From Catelliglobosispora koreensis DSM 44566 (GTDB lineage Bacteria; Actinomycetota; Actinomycetes; Mycobacteriales; Micromonosporaceae): DNA of 64,000 bases. The notes beneath the pieces were generated by a model. The model was given only the letters and a program-made list of their open reading frames with translations. It had not been told where the DNA came from and searched no databases. The translations under genes and the position numbers were made by a program. The stretch spans positions 1-64,000 of the forward strand of contig NZ_KB903254.1 in NCBI RefSeq assembly GCF_000379685.1, written 5' to 3'. Positions 42,388 to 50,945 of this stretch are shown here, in pieces; positions within the stretch are counted from its first letter, which is position 1; each line of letters begins with the position of its first letter.

Positions 42388-43542
42388 CTAGGCGCGGAAG
42401 GGACCGGTGACCTCATAGGTGATCCCACCCGACGATGAGCCTGTGGTGCCGCGCTGCGAGGAGAAATACAGCCGGTTTCCTGCGGGGTTGAACGCGGGCC
42501 CGGTAATCTCGGAGCTGGACTGGCCGTCGACACGCAGGAACGGCGCGACCGTGCCTTCGCGGGCAATGATGCAGATCTCGAGGTTGCCCCCGTCCTCAGC
42601 CACGTACAGGTCGCCAGATCCAGCACCCATGATGTTGTCCACTCCGGTCAGCGGCGGGTTGCTGATCAGCGAGTCGTCATAGGACAGATCAATCTTCGAG
42701 GTTGCCGTGTCATAGGCCCAGACCCGGTTGTCGCCCTTGGTGGTGAAGTAAACAATCCCGCCAGCGAAACAGGCCCCTTCTCCTCCGCTGAATCGCTTGA
42801 CGCCGCGGACCTGCTTACGCGTGTTTTTCTTGGTGGCCAGCGGATCCGGGACATTCACCCACGTCAGCGTTGTGGCGGTTTCGGAGGTGCCGATGGCGAC
42901 CTGCAGCACGCCCGCGGACAGGTCTCCCCAGACGGCAGGAACGAAACGGTAGAGGCAGCCGTCGTTTTCGTCTTCGGTCAGGTAAACCATCTGGTGCACC
43001 GGATCGCAGGCGGCCGCCTCGTGCGAGAAGCGGCCCATCGCGTCACGGCGCACGGGTGCGTTGGTGCCGTAGGGATCAGTCTCGAAGACGTAGCCTTTGG
43101 AGATCTCTTCACACGACAGCCACGTGTTCCAGGGTGTCGCCCCGCCGGCACAGTTATAGCTTGTCCCGCCGAGAATGCGGTATGCCGCGGTCACCGCTCC
43201 GGCCGCGTCGAAACGTACCGCTGACGCACCACCGGCATTGCTGCCCAGCTCGGCATTGGACACATAAATCCAGCCAGAACCGTCTGGGTAACACGCCCCG
43301 CCGTCCGGCGCGCCATGCCATACATAGCCAGTGCCGGCGACGGCCTGTCCAGACCGGGCGATAACCCGGCTGGTGAAGCCAGCGGGAAGGGCAATCCCGT
43401 TGGCATCAGCCGGTTGCAGCGGGCCGTACGGGCTAGCGCCGGGTGTAGCGGGTGCGGCCAGGGCTTCCTTCCAGGCCGCACCACCAAGCGCGAGCGCGCC
43501 ACCGGCGACAACTCCTGCGCGTAATAAGGACCGGCGTTCCAT
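42388..43542 (-). CDS. PhoX-like (DUF839) Tat-exported phosphatase
   Basis: A 384-residue protein; ATG 43542 follows GGGAGG. The leader MERRSLLRAGVVAGGALALG carries a twin-arginine motif. The propeller has PhoX/DUF839 hallmarks: TPWNTWLSCEEISKGYVFE, GRFSHEAAACDPVHQMVYL, TEDENDGCLYRFVP and KRFSGGEGACFAGGIVYFTT. PhoX enzymes are calcium/iron-dependent alkaline phosphatases, but this shorter group also includes members of unknown activity. It is exported folded. A Pho-type regulation site was not recognised. Confidence 0.8.
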   Translation of the reverse strand: MERRSLLRAGVVAGGALALGGAAWKEALAAPATPGASPYGPLQPADANGIALPAGFTSRVIARSGQAVAGTGYVWHGAPDGGACYPDGSGWIYVSNAELGSNAGGASAVRFDAAGAVTAAYRILGGTSYNCAGGATPWNTWLSCEEISKGYVFETDPYGTNAPVRRDAMGRFSHEAAACDPVHQMVYLTEDENDGCLYRFVPAVWGDLSAGVLQVAIGTSETATTLTWVNVPDPLATKKNTRKQVRGVKRFSGGEGACFAGGIVYFTTKGDNRVWAYDTATSKIDLSYDDSLISNPPLTGVDNIMGAGSGDLYVAEDGGNLEICIIAREGTVAPFLRVDGQSSSEITGPAFNPAGNRLYFSSQRGTTGSSSGGITYEVTGPFRA

Positions 43543-43780
43543 GAAGCAGCCTCCCAGAATAGGCAATCAGTTTGCCTATCCTAGCGACGGCATCGAAAGT
43601 AATCAACGCCGCAATTTCCTTCGACAGGCGCACCGCATTGACGACCATCTCGATGAAGTCATTAGCCGTGGTCAATTAACGGCCGGGCGTATTTCTGCCT
43701 GGTCCTAAGCGGACTCCAAATAGGACCGTCGTGTTTGGTCGCCCGGCACAGAGGGCGCGCGCGATGGTCCGTGAGCGTCG

Positions 43781-44455
43781 CTATGCGGAGGCTCTTAGGG
43801 GCTCAAGGGCGGCGAGGATGAGGTCGAGGCCGAAGATGAACTCCTCCGCTGGGTCGTAGCCGGCAGCGACGAGCGCCGCGGCGGACTCGTTGAGGTAGGG
43901 GAACTCGTCGGGAGGAAGCTGGGGCAGGTAGACGTCCTCGGTCATGTTCGCGAGCTCGTCAGCGGTCTTGAACGGAAGGCTGGCTTCCTGCAGGGCGAAA
44001 CCGTAGACGTAGCTGTCGAGCAACCAGTTGGCGTGCGTCGCCATCAAGACCGTGAAGCCTGCCCTTCGCAGGCAGGCGGTGACCGCTTCGCGGTGGCGGA
44101 GGTTCGCGGGCCCGGGCGAGGTCCGCGACTCCATCAGGCCGATCGCCCACGGGTGGCTTGCGAGAACCCGGCGGGCGGATACCGAGCGCCGTCGCATCGC
44201 TGACTGCCAGTCGATCTCTGCCGACGGGAGCTCGATCTCCTCGAACACGACGTCGATCATGGCGTCCAGCAACTCCTCCTTGCTCGCCACGTAGTGATAG
44301 AGCGACATCGCGCCCGCGCCGAGCGCGTTAGCCAGCCGGCGCATGCTCAGCCCGTGGACCCCCTCGCGGTCGGCGAGCCGGAGCGCCTCGGCCACCACGC
44401 GTTGCTTGCTCAGCCCCGCATCCGACGCGACCTGGCTTTGTTCCCTTGCAGACAC
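43781..44455 (-). CDS. TetR-family repressor
   Basis: A 224-residue regulator. A GTG at 44455 has GAGGAG upstream and is preferred over ATG 44506, which lies in the operator region without a ribosome site. The N-terminal HTH reads KQRVVAEALRLADREGVHGL, MRRLANALGAGAMSLYHYVA, KEELLDAMIDV. The C-terminus is a TetR_C_1 (TetR/ActR-like) ligand domain. It is divergent from a membrane-protein gene, with three GTAC-N3-GTAC repeats between; it most likely represses that gene and itself. Confidence 0.85.
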   Translation of the reverse strand: MSAREQSQVASDAGLSKQRVVAEALRLADREGVHGLSMRRLANALGAGAMSLYHYVASKEELLDAMIDVVFEEIELPSAEIDWQSAMRRRSVSARRVLASHPWAIGLMESRTSPGPANLRHREAVTACLRRAGFTVLMATHANWLLDSYVYGFALQEASLPFKTADELANMTEDVYLPQLPPDEFPYLNESAAALVAAGYDPAEEFIFGLDLILAALEPLRASA

Positions 44456-44508
44456 GGGTCTCCTCGCTCGCTCCAACGGGCTTGACAATCGTCCAGAGTA
44501 CGGCATTG

Positions 44509-44554
44509 GTACGGTGTACGATCTGTAGTACAGTGTACGAAGTACGGTGTACGA
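44509..44554. promoter_or_regulatory. Triple palindromic operator for the TetR regulator
   Basis: Three copies of GTAC(G/A)GTGTACGA start at 44509, 44528 and 44542; each contains the palindrome GTAC-N3-GTAC. They lie between the divergent tetR and membrane-protein genes. A TTGACA at 44482-44487 may be the -35 of the rightward promoter. Confidence 0.75.
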
Positions 44555-44658
44555 ACCAGCGAGAGTCGCAGCTCGGACGTGGTGCCGGGGGCGAGTCCGG
44601 CCGGGGCGACGACGATGCGGGCCGCCGGCATCATCCGACCGTAACGAAGGAGTAAGAG

Positions 44659-45354
44659 ATGAGATCACCGGAGAACGCCGCCGCCACGCCATCCCGCAGT
44701 TGGTTCGTTCGAGGCCGGTTCGTCGGTGCCGCGGCGATCGCCTTCGCAGTGTTGTTGATAGCAGAGAACGTGTTGTTTGCGGTAACGGGCTCGCCGCCCT
44801 ACGACGCTCCGATCGAGGATGTGCTGGCCTACTATGCGGCCAACCGCGACGCGGTCGCGATCGAGTCCGGTCTGGTAGCCCTGTACCTGCCGCTGCTACT
44901 CGTGTTCCTGACTGGCCTGCACGGCCTCGTGGAGCGGCGCGGCGGAGCGGGCACCGACTGGTCGCGCCTTTCCTTGGCCGCTGGCGCGACGCTGTCGGCC
45001 ATCTTCGTGCTTGTCAACGTCCTGCAGATCGGGCTCGCGCTCTCCGCCGACGGGCTCGCCGAGCCGACGCCCGCGTTCGGGCTCATCTGGCAGATTCACG
45101 CGGCGGCGTACGCGCTGGCGCTGCCGATGCTTGGCACCACCTGCATCGGCTCCGCCCTCGCCACGCACGCGAGCGGGCTGACTCCGGCTTGGCAGCGCCT
45201 GCTGGGTCTCGTGGGCGGGAGCCTGCTGCTCGTCGCGGGGGTGGGCAACCTCGCGATCGCCGACGGCTCGCCGCTGATCTTCGTCGGGCTCCTAGGGTTC
45301 GTCGCCTGGCTCGTCTGGGTGCTCGTGACCGGCGTGCGCCTCGTCCGGTCGTGA
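44659..45354 (+). CDS. Multi-pass membrane protein, unknown function
   Basis: A 231-residue protein; ATG 44659 follows AAGGAG. About six hydrophobic segments: FVGAAAIAFAVLLIAENVLF, LVALYLPLLLVFLTGLHGLV, LAAGATLSAIFVLVNVLQIG, YALALPMLGTTCIG, LLGLVGGSLLLVAGVGNLAI, LIFVGLLGFVAWLVWVLVTG. It resembles the DUF4386-like group of actinobacterial membrane proteins but I am not sure of the family. It is probably controlled by the divergent TetR protein. The gene for another small membrane protein follows 162 bases downstream and may belong to the same unit. Confidence 0.7.
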   Translation: MRSPENAAATPSRSWFVRGRFVGAAAIAFAVLLIAENVLFAVTGSPPYDAPIEDVLAYYAANRDAVAIESGLVALYLPLLLVFLTGLHGLVERRGGAGTDWSRLSLAAGATLSAIFVLVNVLQIGLALSADGLAEPTPAFGLIWQIHAAAYALALPMLGTTCIGSALATHASGLTPAWQRLLGLVGGSLLLVAGVGNLAIADGSPLIFVGLLGFVAWLVWVLVTGVRLVRS

Positions 45355-45516
45355 CCGAGATGAGGGCAGCGCCGAGGTCGCGCACGCGGGCGAAGACTCC
45401 GTGAAGGGCCGCCCGGGAATGGCAGCCACAGCCTCGATCTCGACCACCCGTGCGTATACACGCCCAAACCCGCCGCCACTCCGGCGGACGGACCGCTCCT
45501 CTCGAAAGAAGAACCG

Positions 45517-45996
45517 ATGACCATCCGAACGAAAGCCCCGCTCGACAACCCGCCGGTCCCCGTGCAGGCCAAGCTCGCCGCCGCATGGACCAGCTTCATG
45601 TTCCTCTACATCTACGTCGACTACTTCCACCTCCACAAGCCCGGCATCATCGACAACCTCCGCGCCGGCCTCATCCTTGAGTTCGCCATCAGCCCGACGT
45701 TGTTGACCATGTTGCTGGCGTCCGTGGCGATCCCGGCCCTGATGGTGATGCTCTCCATGGCGCTGCCCGCCCGGGTTAACCGCGCTACGAACCTCGTCAT
45801 TGCATCGCTCTACATCCCCTTCTCGGCGATCAACGGGGCAGGTGAGTCCTGGAATTGGGCCGCCTTCTACGGCCTCTCCATCGGCATCGAGGTACTGCTC
45901 CTGGCCTTCATCCTGCGCTCCGCGTGGACATGGCCTCGTACCCCCGCCTCAGCCGGTCCGGCGACGGCCGACCTTCGACAGCGGGCATCGGTGTAA
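45517..45996 (+). CDS. Small membrane protein (DUF6326-like)
   Basis: A 159-residue protein with four hydrophobic segments. The pattern AKLAAAWTSFMFLYIYVDYF with HLHKPGIIDNLRAG and the ending AINGAGESWNWAAFYGLSIG fits a family of short actinobacterial membrane proteins (DUF6326). The function is unknown. It lies downstream of the TetR-controlled membrane gene and could be co-regulated. Confidence 0.7.
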   Translation: MTIRTKAPLDNPPVPVQAKLAAAWTSFMFLYIYVDYFHLHKPGIIDNLRAGLILEFAISPTLLTMLLASVAIPALMVMLSMALPARVNRATNLVIASLYIPFSAINGAGESWNWAAFYGLSIGIEVLLLAFILRSAWTWPRTPASAGPATADLRQRASV

Positions 45997-46295
45997 GTCC
46001 TACGGCGTGAAGCCCGTGACCAGCTCAGCCACGGGACACGCAGAAGGCAGTGTCACGAATGGTCCGGTGTCCGCGCGAGGGCTCACTGGCATGCCCCGTG
46101 ACGGCAACCCGCCTGGGGTCGCCGCGGCCCCGGACCCAGCCGCGGCTTGTTCGGCGTCGGTACCCGCCAGGTGATGCCGCATCGGCCGGTTCCTACTGGC
46201 TTGGCCGGGCGGTGCCGTCGGGCGGGATCGGGCGCCTCCCGCGTGGTGCCACGTGCCTTCCGGCGCTTGCCCTCGAAGAACGCGAGGCTACGGAT
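45997..46295. other. Gap without recognised gene
   Basis: About 300 bases between the DUF6326-like gene and the convergent TIR gene. I see no coding pattern, RNA gene or strong hairpin in it. Confidence 0.5.
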
Positions 46296-46892
46296 TCACC
46301 GCCAGCGTGAGCCTTCGTCTTCCCCATAGGGCGCAGATGGGTAGCCGCCTGTCGATGGCGGGTAACCATAGGGGTCACCAGAAGCCGGTACCGGGTACCC
46401 ACCAGCCGTTTGCGGGTAACCGGTATAGGGAGGTGTGGTGTCGCCGTAGGCGCCGTAAACAGCCGGCTGTACCGGATAGCTGGAGTACGGGTCCGGCCTA
46501 GGCTCCGGCGGGACATAGCCTGTGTGCACCATCAGGCCATTGACGAACGAGGCCGATGGCAACCGTCCATCCACGACATTCTCATAATGCAGGCCATCAA
46601 GCTCCAGCGGCAGCGCGCACACGGCCCGCATCAGTGGCCACAGCGGCTTGTTCTGCGCGTCGGCGCGCGCGATCTCACGCAGAACCCAGCGCGAGCTCAC
46701 CGAAGCAGGTGTCAAAACCACAACAAATGCCGAGCAGCCGTCGATAGCGGCCGCGATTCGCTGAGAGAAGGACTCACCCGTCTCGATCTCGAAGTCGTAC
46801 CAGACCGGTACCCCGGCCTCGTGCAGGTGACCGGCCAGCTGCTCGACATAATGCTGGTCGGACCGGCTATAGCTGATGAAGGCGTAACCCAT
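46296..46892 (-). CDS. TIR-domain protein with Pro/Tyr/Gly-rich tail
   Basis: A 198-residue protein. Residues 1-130 form a TIR domain: YAFISYSRSDQHYVEQLAGH, VPVWYDFEIETGESFSQRI, CSAFVVVLTPASVSS, and the likely NADase Glu in SSRWVLREIARA. Residues 135-198 are low complexity with repeated G-Y-P-x3-G units (TGYPQTAGGYPVPASGDPYG), resembling a disordered tether. TIR proteins in bacteria are either NAD-cleaving defence effectors or signalling scaffolds. No sensor gene is adjacent, and no ribosome site is evident before ATG 46892. Confidence 0.8.
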   Translation of the reverse strand: MGYAFISYSRSDQHYVEQLAGHLHEAGVPVWYDFEIETGESFSQRIAAAIDGCSAFVVVLTPASVSSRWVLREIARADAQNKPLWPLMRAVCALPLELDGLHYENVVDGRLPSASFVNGLMVHTGYVPPEPRPDPYSSYPVQPAVYGAYGDTTPPYTGYPQTAGGYPVPASGDPYGYPPSTGGYPSAPYGEDEGSRWR

Positions 46893-47233
46893 TGACAGTC
46901 ATTCAACCTCTCCGCCCCTGCGTCCCGCATCCCCCGGGCGGCTCACTCCGCCGAACTCATCGTAAAACGTAAATGCGCAATTGGCCCTGGCTGCCGACTG
47001 CTTATGGCAACGATCCTGTGCCACGAATGCCGGTAATGATTGGCGGATCTGGGAACCGGGCATCACATTCCTAGCACAACGTCAACTCGACGGTTCGCCA
47101 CTCACGTAACGAATCCAGATAGCGGCCCGTTCAAACCAGGCCCGCCTGAAGACATCGAGCTGAACAGCCATGGCATGGGGCTAGGTGGCATCGTGGTGCT
47201 ATGAGTCGCAGGGGTTCATGATCGGAAGTGTCG
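46893..47233. other. Gap without recognised gene
   Basis: About 340 bases between the TIR gene start and the NUDIX gene end. No credible ORF, tRNA or hairpin was recognised; it probably holds the TIR promoter. Confidence 0.5.
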
Positions 47234-47626
47234 TCACTCCCGGCCGAGCAACGCCCAAGCGTTGCTGGCCAGCTCCCTGGTTCCCATCTCCTCAAGGGTG
47301 AGGAACTGCATCGCGAGCCCCTCACCAAGAACGACGTCTTCCTGGCGGGCGTCCGTGCTGCCCTCGAACACATGGAAGCGGACCCAGGTTCCGTCCGCAC
47401 CGGCCTGATCCAGCACGCGGCAGGGCTTAAGGGTGGCGGTCAGCCCGGTCTCCTCCAGCAACTCACGGTGGGCAGCGGTCAGGGCGTCCTCTCCGGGCTC
47501 AACCAATCCCCCGGGCGGCGACCACCGTCCCGGCTCCGCACGCTTATCAGGGCCACGGTGTTGCATCAACACCCGCCCGACCCGGTCGGTGAGAACGACG
47601 AACGCAACTTCGTGATCGATCTTCAT
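47234..47626 (-). CDS. NUDIX hydrolase
   Basis: A 130-residue protein from ATG 47626. The complete Nudix box is GLVEPGEDALTAAHRELLEE followed by TGL (GX5EX7REUXEEXGU), placed at about residues 40-62. The fold begins EVAFVVLTDRVGRVLMQHRG and ends with LTLEEMGTRELASNAWALL. Likely a nucleotide or nucleotide-sugar diphosphatase of the MutT-like group. Its ATG overlaps a stop of the broken frame upstream (ATGA), so it may once have followed that gene in an operon. Confidence 0.9.
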   Translation of the reverse strand: MKIDHEVAFVVLTDRVGRVLMQHRGPDKRAEPGRWSPPGGLVEPGEDALTAAHRELLEETGLTATLKPCRVLDQAGADGTWVRFHVFEGSTDARQEDVVLGEGLAMQFLTLEEMGTRELASNAWALLGRE

Positions 47627-48025
47627 GCGCGGCACCCTAGGCGATGCGTACGACATCCCAAACGCACCCAAAGACACGCCCACAAAAGGGCACAGCCCGT
47701 TACATCGAGCTGCTCCATAGCCGGACGCACGCCATGGAAGATGAGCTGGACGGCTTCGGTGGGGTCGTGTGTTTCGACTTGGCCATTAGCACTGATGATG
47801 GTCCCGTGAAAGCTGGCGATGGACAACGGGAGTTGGCCACCGGAACCCCGTATCGACCTGCACTAGATCAAGGGTTGAATCCTCGCCGAGGAAGTACACA
47901 TTGTCATCATCGCTGGGATGAGTCACGTCGAGGCGCTCGACTACAACGTCGGGAACCATGCGCCGAACTTCGTCAAGAACATCATCCAGCGCGCCACCCG
48001 TGCGGTCGTCAGCATTCCATGCATT
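47623..48025 (-). pseudogene. Frameshifted remnant of a small immunity-like protein
   Basis: One frame gives DDVLDEVRRMVPDVVVERLD, DDNVYFLGEDSTLDLVQVDT and then nonsense. From about 47845 a second frame gives GQLPLSIASFHGTIISANGQ and ETHDPTEAVQLIFHGVRPAM. Removing one C near 47843 would join them as DTGFGGQLPLSIAS. The combined protein (DNVYFLG, QVDTG, then a short ligand-like strand and AVQLIF) resembles small actinobacterial immunity or antitoxin-like proteins, but I cannot name the family. No start codon with ribosome site exists in frame near 48025. The gene is probably decayed. Confidence 0.5.
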
Positions 48026-48115
48026 TCGGCGCCGCCGCTGCTGCCAGCACCTCTTTGCTTGTCTTGAAGACTCGATGTTGGACAGCGGCCGTCGGCGGCC
48101 GATAAGGTCAGATCT

Positions 48116-48185
48116 GGCGTGCCGGGAAGTCTGGTCGGCGAATGTTTCGTATCCGCCCATACCAGACCCGAATGAGGCTAACGCC
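48116..48185 (+). promoter_or_regulatory. Structured leader RNA, copy A (before CBS/ArsB-NhaD operon)
   Basis: Closing stem GGCGT (48116-48120) pairs with ACGCC (48181-48185), immediately before the ATG at 48186. Inside is the unpaired conserved block GCCGGGAAG (48121-48129), then a hairpin TCTGGT/ACCAGA (48130-48135 and 48161-48166) extended by GGCG/CGCC. The same layout occurs at 52736-52796 before the CaxA-type gene. Because the closing stem ends at the start codon, folding could hide the ribosome site, which would suit a translation-acting riboswitch or ion sensor. Confidence 0.65.
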
Positions 48186-48638
48186 ATGCGCGCTGCTGAT
48201 CTTGCCGTCGAGTACCCGACCGTCACCATGTCTACGCCCGCGATCGAGGCCGCCCAAATCCTGGCCGGTGGCGACCTGCCCGGATTGATCGTCGTCGACG
48301 ACGCCGGCAAACCCCTTGTGGTGCTGCCGGGCACGCAGGTTTTGCGGCTGGCGGTGCCGTCGTACTGTCAGGATGACCCCACCCTTGCCCGTGTCATCGA
48401 CGAAGCCGCGGCGGATGTGTTCGTCCGCGAGCTCGACGGCCGCACCGTGCAGGAGTGCCTGCCAGACCAGCCGAAGGAACCGCCGATAGTCGATGGCCGG
48501 GCCACGGCTTTGGAGATGTCGGCGCTGATGGCCCGCACCCGCAGCCCCCTAGTAGCGGTGACCAACCCGGACGGAACCCTCGCCGGTGTCGTGACAATGC
48601 ACGCCCTCCTCGACCGGATCCTCGGTGACGGCAAGTGA
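48186..48638 (+). CDS. CBS-domain protein
   Basis: A 150-residue soluble protein starting right after the leader RNA at ATG 48186. It has a CBS pair: MRAADLAVEYPTVTMSTPAI, GGDLPGLIVVDDAGKPLVVL, and TALEMSALMARTRSPLVAVT, TLAGVVTMHALLDRILGDGK. CBS pairs bind adenine nucleotides and regulate partner transporters. Its stop overlaps the GTG start of the ArsB/NhaD-type gene (GTGA), so the two are made together and the CBS protein is likely its cytoplasmic regulatory subunit. Confidence 0.9.
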   Translation: MRAADLAVEYPTVTMSTPAIEAAQILAGGDLPGLIVVDDAGKPLVVLPGTQVLRLAVPSYCQDDPTLARVIDEAAADVFVRELDGRTVQECLPDQPKEPPIVDGRATALEMSALMARTRSPLVAVTNPDGTLAGVVTMHALLDRILGDGK

Positions 48639-49930
48639 CCCTTCTTGCCTGGGCGGCTGTGGCCGTCTTCACTGTCGCCTACATTCTGATCGCCACCGAA
48701 AAGATTCACCGCGTCGCCGCCGCGATGGGTGGCGCCGCGGTGATGCTGCTCATCGGCGCCACCGACGCGCATCACGCATTCTTTGACGAGCACACCGGCA
48801 TCGACTGGAACGTTATCTTCCTCCTATTAGGAATGATGCTCATCGTCGCGGTCATGAAACGCACCGGAGGCTTCGAATACGTCGCCATCTGGGCGGCAAA
48901 AAAAGCCAAAGGCAAACCCTTCCGGATCATGGTCATCCTGGTACTGGTGACCGCAGTCGCGTCGGCCTTTTTGGACAACGTCACCACCGTCATGCTGATT
49001 GCACCCGTGACGTTCCTGGTCTGTGACCGCCTCGGGGTCAAGGCAATCCCGTTCCTGATCGCCGAAGCCCTCGCCTCCAACATTGGCGGCGCTGCAACAT
49101 TGGTCGGCGACCCACCCAACATCATCATCGCCTCACGTGCGGGCTTGACCTACAACGACTTCCTCATCCACATGGCACCGATCGTCATCCTGCTGATGAT
49201 CGTGTTCGTTGGGCTGTGCCGGTGGCTGTTCCGCAAGTCATTCACCTACGATCCGGCCAAGGCCGAAAAGGTGATGCAGCTCAACGAGAAAGACGCCATC
49301 AAAGACTTCCGGCTGCTGATCATCAGCCTGGGCGTCCTGGCTTTGGTCACGGCCGCTTTCGTGCTTCATACCGTGCTGCATCTGGAACCATCCGTGGTGG
49401 CGATGGTGGGTGGGCTGCTGCTACTCGCCCTGTCGCGTTTGGATGCCGAGGCTGTGGCAAAAGACGTCGAATGGCCGACGCTCATCTTCTTCGCTGGCCT
49501 GTTCATCATGGTTGGCGCTCTGGTGAACACCGGTGTCATCGGCCAGATCTCCACGGCCGCAACGAATGCGGTCGGCGGTCAGTTGTGGCCGGCCACACTG
49601 GTGTTGTTGTGGGGGTCGGCGTTCCTGTCCGCGATAGTTGACAACATTCCTTACGTGGCAACCATGTCGCCTATTGTGGCCGACCTCGTGGCTGGATTCC
49701 CTGACGGCAAGGGCAACGTGCTGTGGTGGGCTCTGGCCTTGGGAGCTGACCTCGGCGGAAACGCGACCGCGATCGGCGCGTCGGCCAACGTGGTGATCCT
49801 GGGCATGGCTGAACGGGCTGGAAAGCGCATCAGCTTCTGGGAGTTCACCAAGTATGGGCTGATCGTCGCCGTCATCACCATCGCTTTGTGTGTGCCCTAC
49901 TTGTGGCTGCGCTACTTCGCCTTCGCCTAA
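48635..49930 (+). CDS. ArsB/NhaD-family ion transporter
   Basis: A 431-residue membrane protein with about 11-12 TM helices, starting at GTG 48635 inside the CBS gene end. Ion-transporter-superfamily motifs: WNVIFLLLGMMLIVAVMKRT, SAFLDNVTTVMLIAPVTF, ASNIGGAATLVGDPPNIIIA in the first half, and FLSAIVDNIPYVATMSPIVA with LGADLGGNATAIGASANVVI in the inverted second half. Substrate may be Na+/H+ exchange or an anion such as arsenite; the CBS and TrkA-N partners favour cation homeostasis. It is the core of the operon 48186-52656. Confidence 0.85.
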   Translation: MTLLAWAAVAVFTVAYILIATEKIHRVAAAMGGAAVMLLIGATDAHHAFFDEHTGIDWNVIFLLLGMMLIVAVMKRTGGFEYVAIWAAKKAKGKPFRIMVILVLVTAVASAFLDNVTTVMLIAPVTFLVCDRLGVKAIPFLIAEALASNIGGAATLVGDPPNIIIASRAGLTYNDFLIHMAPIVILLMIVFVGLCRWLFRKSFTYDPAKAEKVMQLNEKDAIKDFRLLIISLGVLALVTAAFVLHTVLHLEPSVVAMVGGLLLLALSRLDAEAVAKDVEWPTLIFFAGLFIMVGALVNTGVIGQISTAATNAVGGQLWPATLVLLWGSAFLSAIVDNIPYVATMSPIVADLVAGFPDGKGNVLWWALALGADLGGNATAIGASANVVILGMAERAGKRISFWEFTKYGLIVAVITIALCVPYLWLRYFAFA

Positions 49931-49957
49931 CCGCCGACAGTTGAAGGGAGGCAACAG

Positions 49958-50290
49958 ATGCCGGTATCGGCCCCGCACGAAGACGAGATCCAGGCGATGC
50001 TCACCGAAGCCCTCGCTCAGTACCGGGCCCACCCGGACGACTACCTCGAAGGCCTCGTGCTGGGACTGATGCGGGCGCTGAACATGGACCCCGACCGGTC
50101 CTGGTATGACGATGCTGCGCAGAACGGCAACGCCGAAACAACACCGCCAGCCCAGCGGGTACGCGATTACATCAACGGTCTCAAAGCCGCCGGCGCATGG
50201 GCACTAGGAACCCAAGACGCCCCGCCGGTGCAAGAGGTTCTGACCGCCGGCCAGCCGCCCAGCAGCTATCCACCCGAAACCCGGGAGTGA
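49958..50290 (+). CDS. Small unknown protein of the ion-transport operon
   Basis: A 110-residue acidic soluble protein with GAAGGGAGG before ATG 49958. The N-terminus is helical (DEIQAMLTEALAQYRAHPDD, YLEGLVLGLMRALNMDPD) and the C-terminal 30 residues are Pro/Gly-rich. No family is recognised. It lies between the transporter (27 bases) and the TrkA-N gene (4 bases), so it is probably an accessory or regulatory subunit. A shadow on the other strand has no coding pattern. Confidence 0.7.
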   Translation: MPVSAPHEDEIQAMLTEALAQYRAHPDDYLEGLVLGLMRALNMDPDRSWYDDAAQNGNAETTPPAQRVRDYINGLKAAGAWALGTQDAPPVQEVLTAGQPPSSYPPETRE

Positions 50291-50294
50291 GGCC

Positions 50295-50945
50295 ATGACG
50301 GGGCGGGACACAGTGGTCGTCGTCGGCTTGGGCCGCTTCGGTACGGCGGTGGCGCTCGGCCTGGCCCGCCGCGGCGCGGATGTCCTCGCGATCGATATCG
50401 CCGAGGATGTGGTGCAGCGGCTGGCAGACGAGCTGCCGCAGGTGGTCTGCGCTGATGGCACCGATCTGGTGGTGCTCAAACAGCTTGGCGTTGATAACGC
50501 CGCGCATGCGATCGTGGCGTTCAGCTCCAGGCTGGAAGACAGCATGCTGTGCACCCTCGCCCTAGCGGAGCCGCACGTCCCGCAGATCTGGGCCGCAGCG
50601 TCCAGCCCGGCACACTCGGCCCTGCTGCAGCGCCTTGGCGCACACCGGATCGTACAGCCATCACACGATGCCGGCCTCCAGACAGCACAGCACGCAGGTG
50701 GGCGGCGGCGATGGCAGATCCGGTACTCCAGCACCGGCTTGTCCGCCGCCGCCACCAGCATCGCGCCACAGATCGCCGCCACACTCGCCGGAACTGGCCT
50801 GCCCGCCGGAGCCATCACAGCGGTCAAAGACGGCAGCACCATTCGACCTTGGCGGCCAGGCGATGCCCTGCCGCGACACGGCACCATCCTGATCGCTGGC
50901 CCGGACGGACTCGCGCAGCCTCTAGTCAACGGCGGTAAACAATGA
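50295..50945 (+). CDS. TrkA-N (RCK/KTN) domain protein
   Basis: A 216-residue cytoplasmic protein. The N-terminal RCK Rossmann fold has VVVVGLGRFGTAVALGLARR (GxGxxG), the acidic VLAIDIAED that selects NAD(H), and VVCADGTDLVVLKQLGVDNA. Residues 140-216 form a TrkA-C-like lobe with PLVNGG near the end. Such subunits gate K+ or Na+ transporters by binding NADH, NAD+ or cyclic di-AMP. Its last codons overlap the ABC ATPase gene (ATGA), linking it to both transport systems in the operon. Confidence 0.85.
   Translation: MTGRDTVVVVGLGRFGTAVALGLARRGADVLAIDIAEDVVQRLADELPQVVCADGTDLVVLKQLGVDNAAHAIVAFSSRLEDSMLCTLALAEPHVPQIWAAASSPAHSALLQRLGAHRIVQPSHDAGLQTAQHAGGRRRWQIRYSSTGLSAAATSIAPQIAATLAGTGLPAGAITAVKDGSTIRPWRPGDALPRHGTILIAGPDGLAQPLVNGGKQ

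Noticed and set aside
44547-45404. Long 285-codon open frame overlapping the membrane protein gene
   Set aside because: It is an Arg/Ala-rich shadow frame of the gene at 44659-45354, with no domain pattern or ribosome site.
45083-45636. Minus-strand ORFs opposite the two small membrane protein genes
   Set aside because: Arg-rich shadows without motifs, lying over clear TM-coding sequence on the plus strand.
47958-48185. Longer N-terminus for the CBS protein from ATG 47958
   Set aside because: The extension is Arg/Ser-rich without pattern and covers the structured leader; ATG 48186 fits the CBS domain start.
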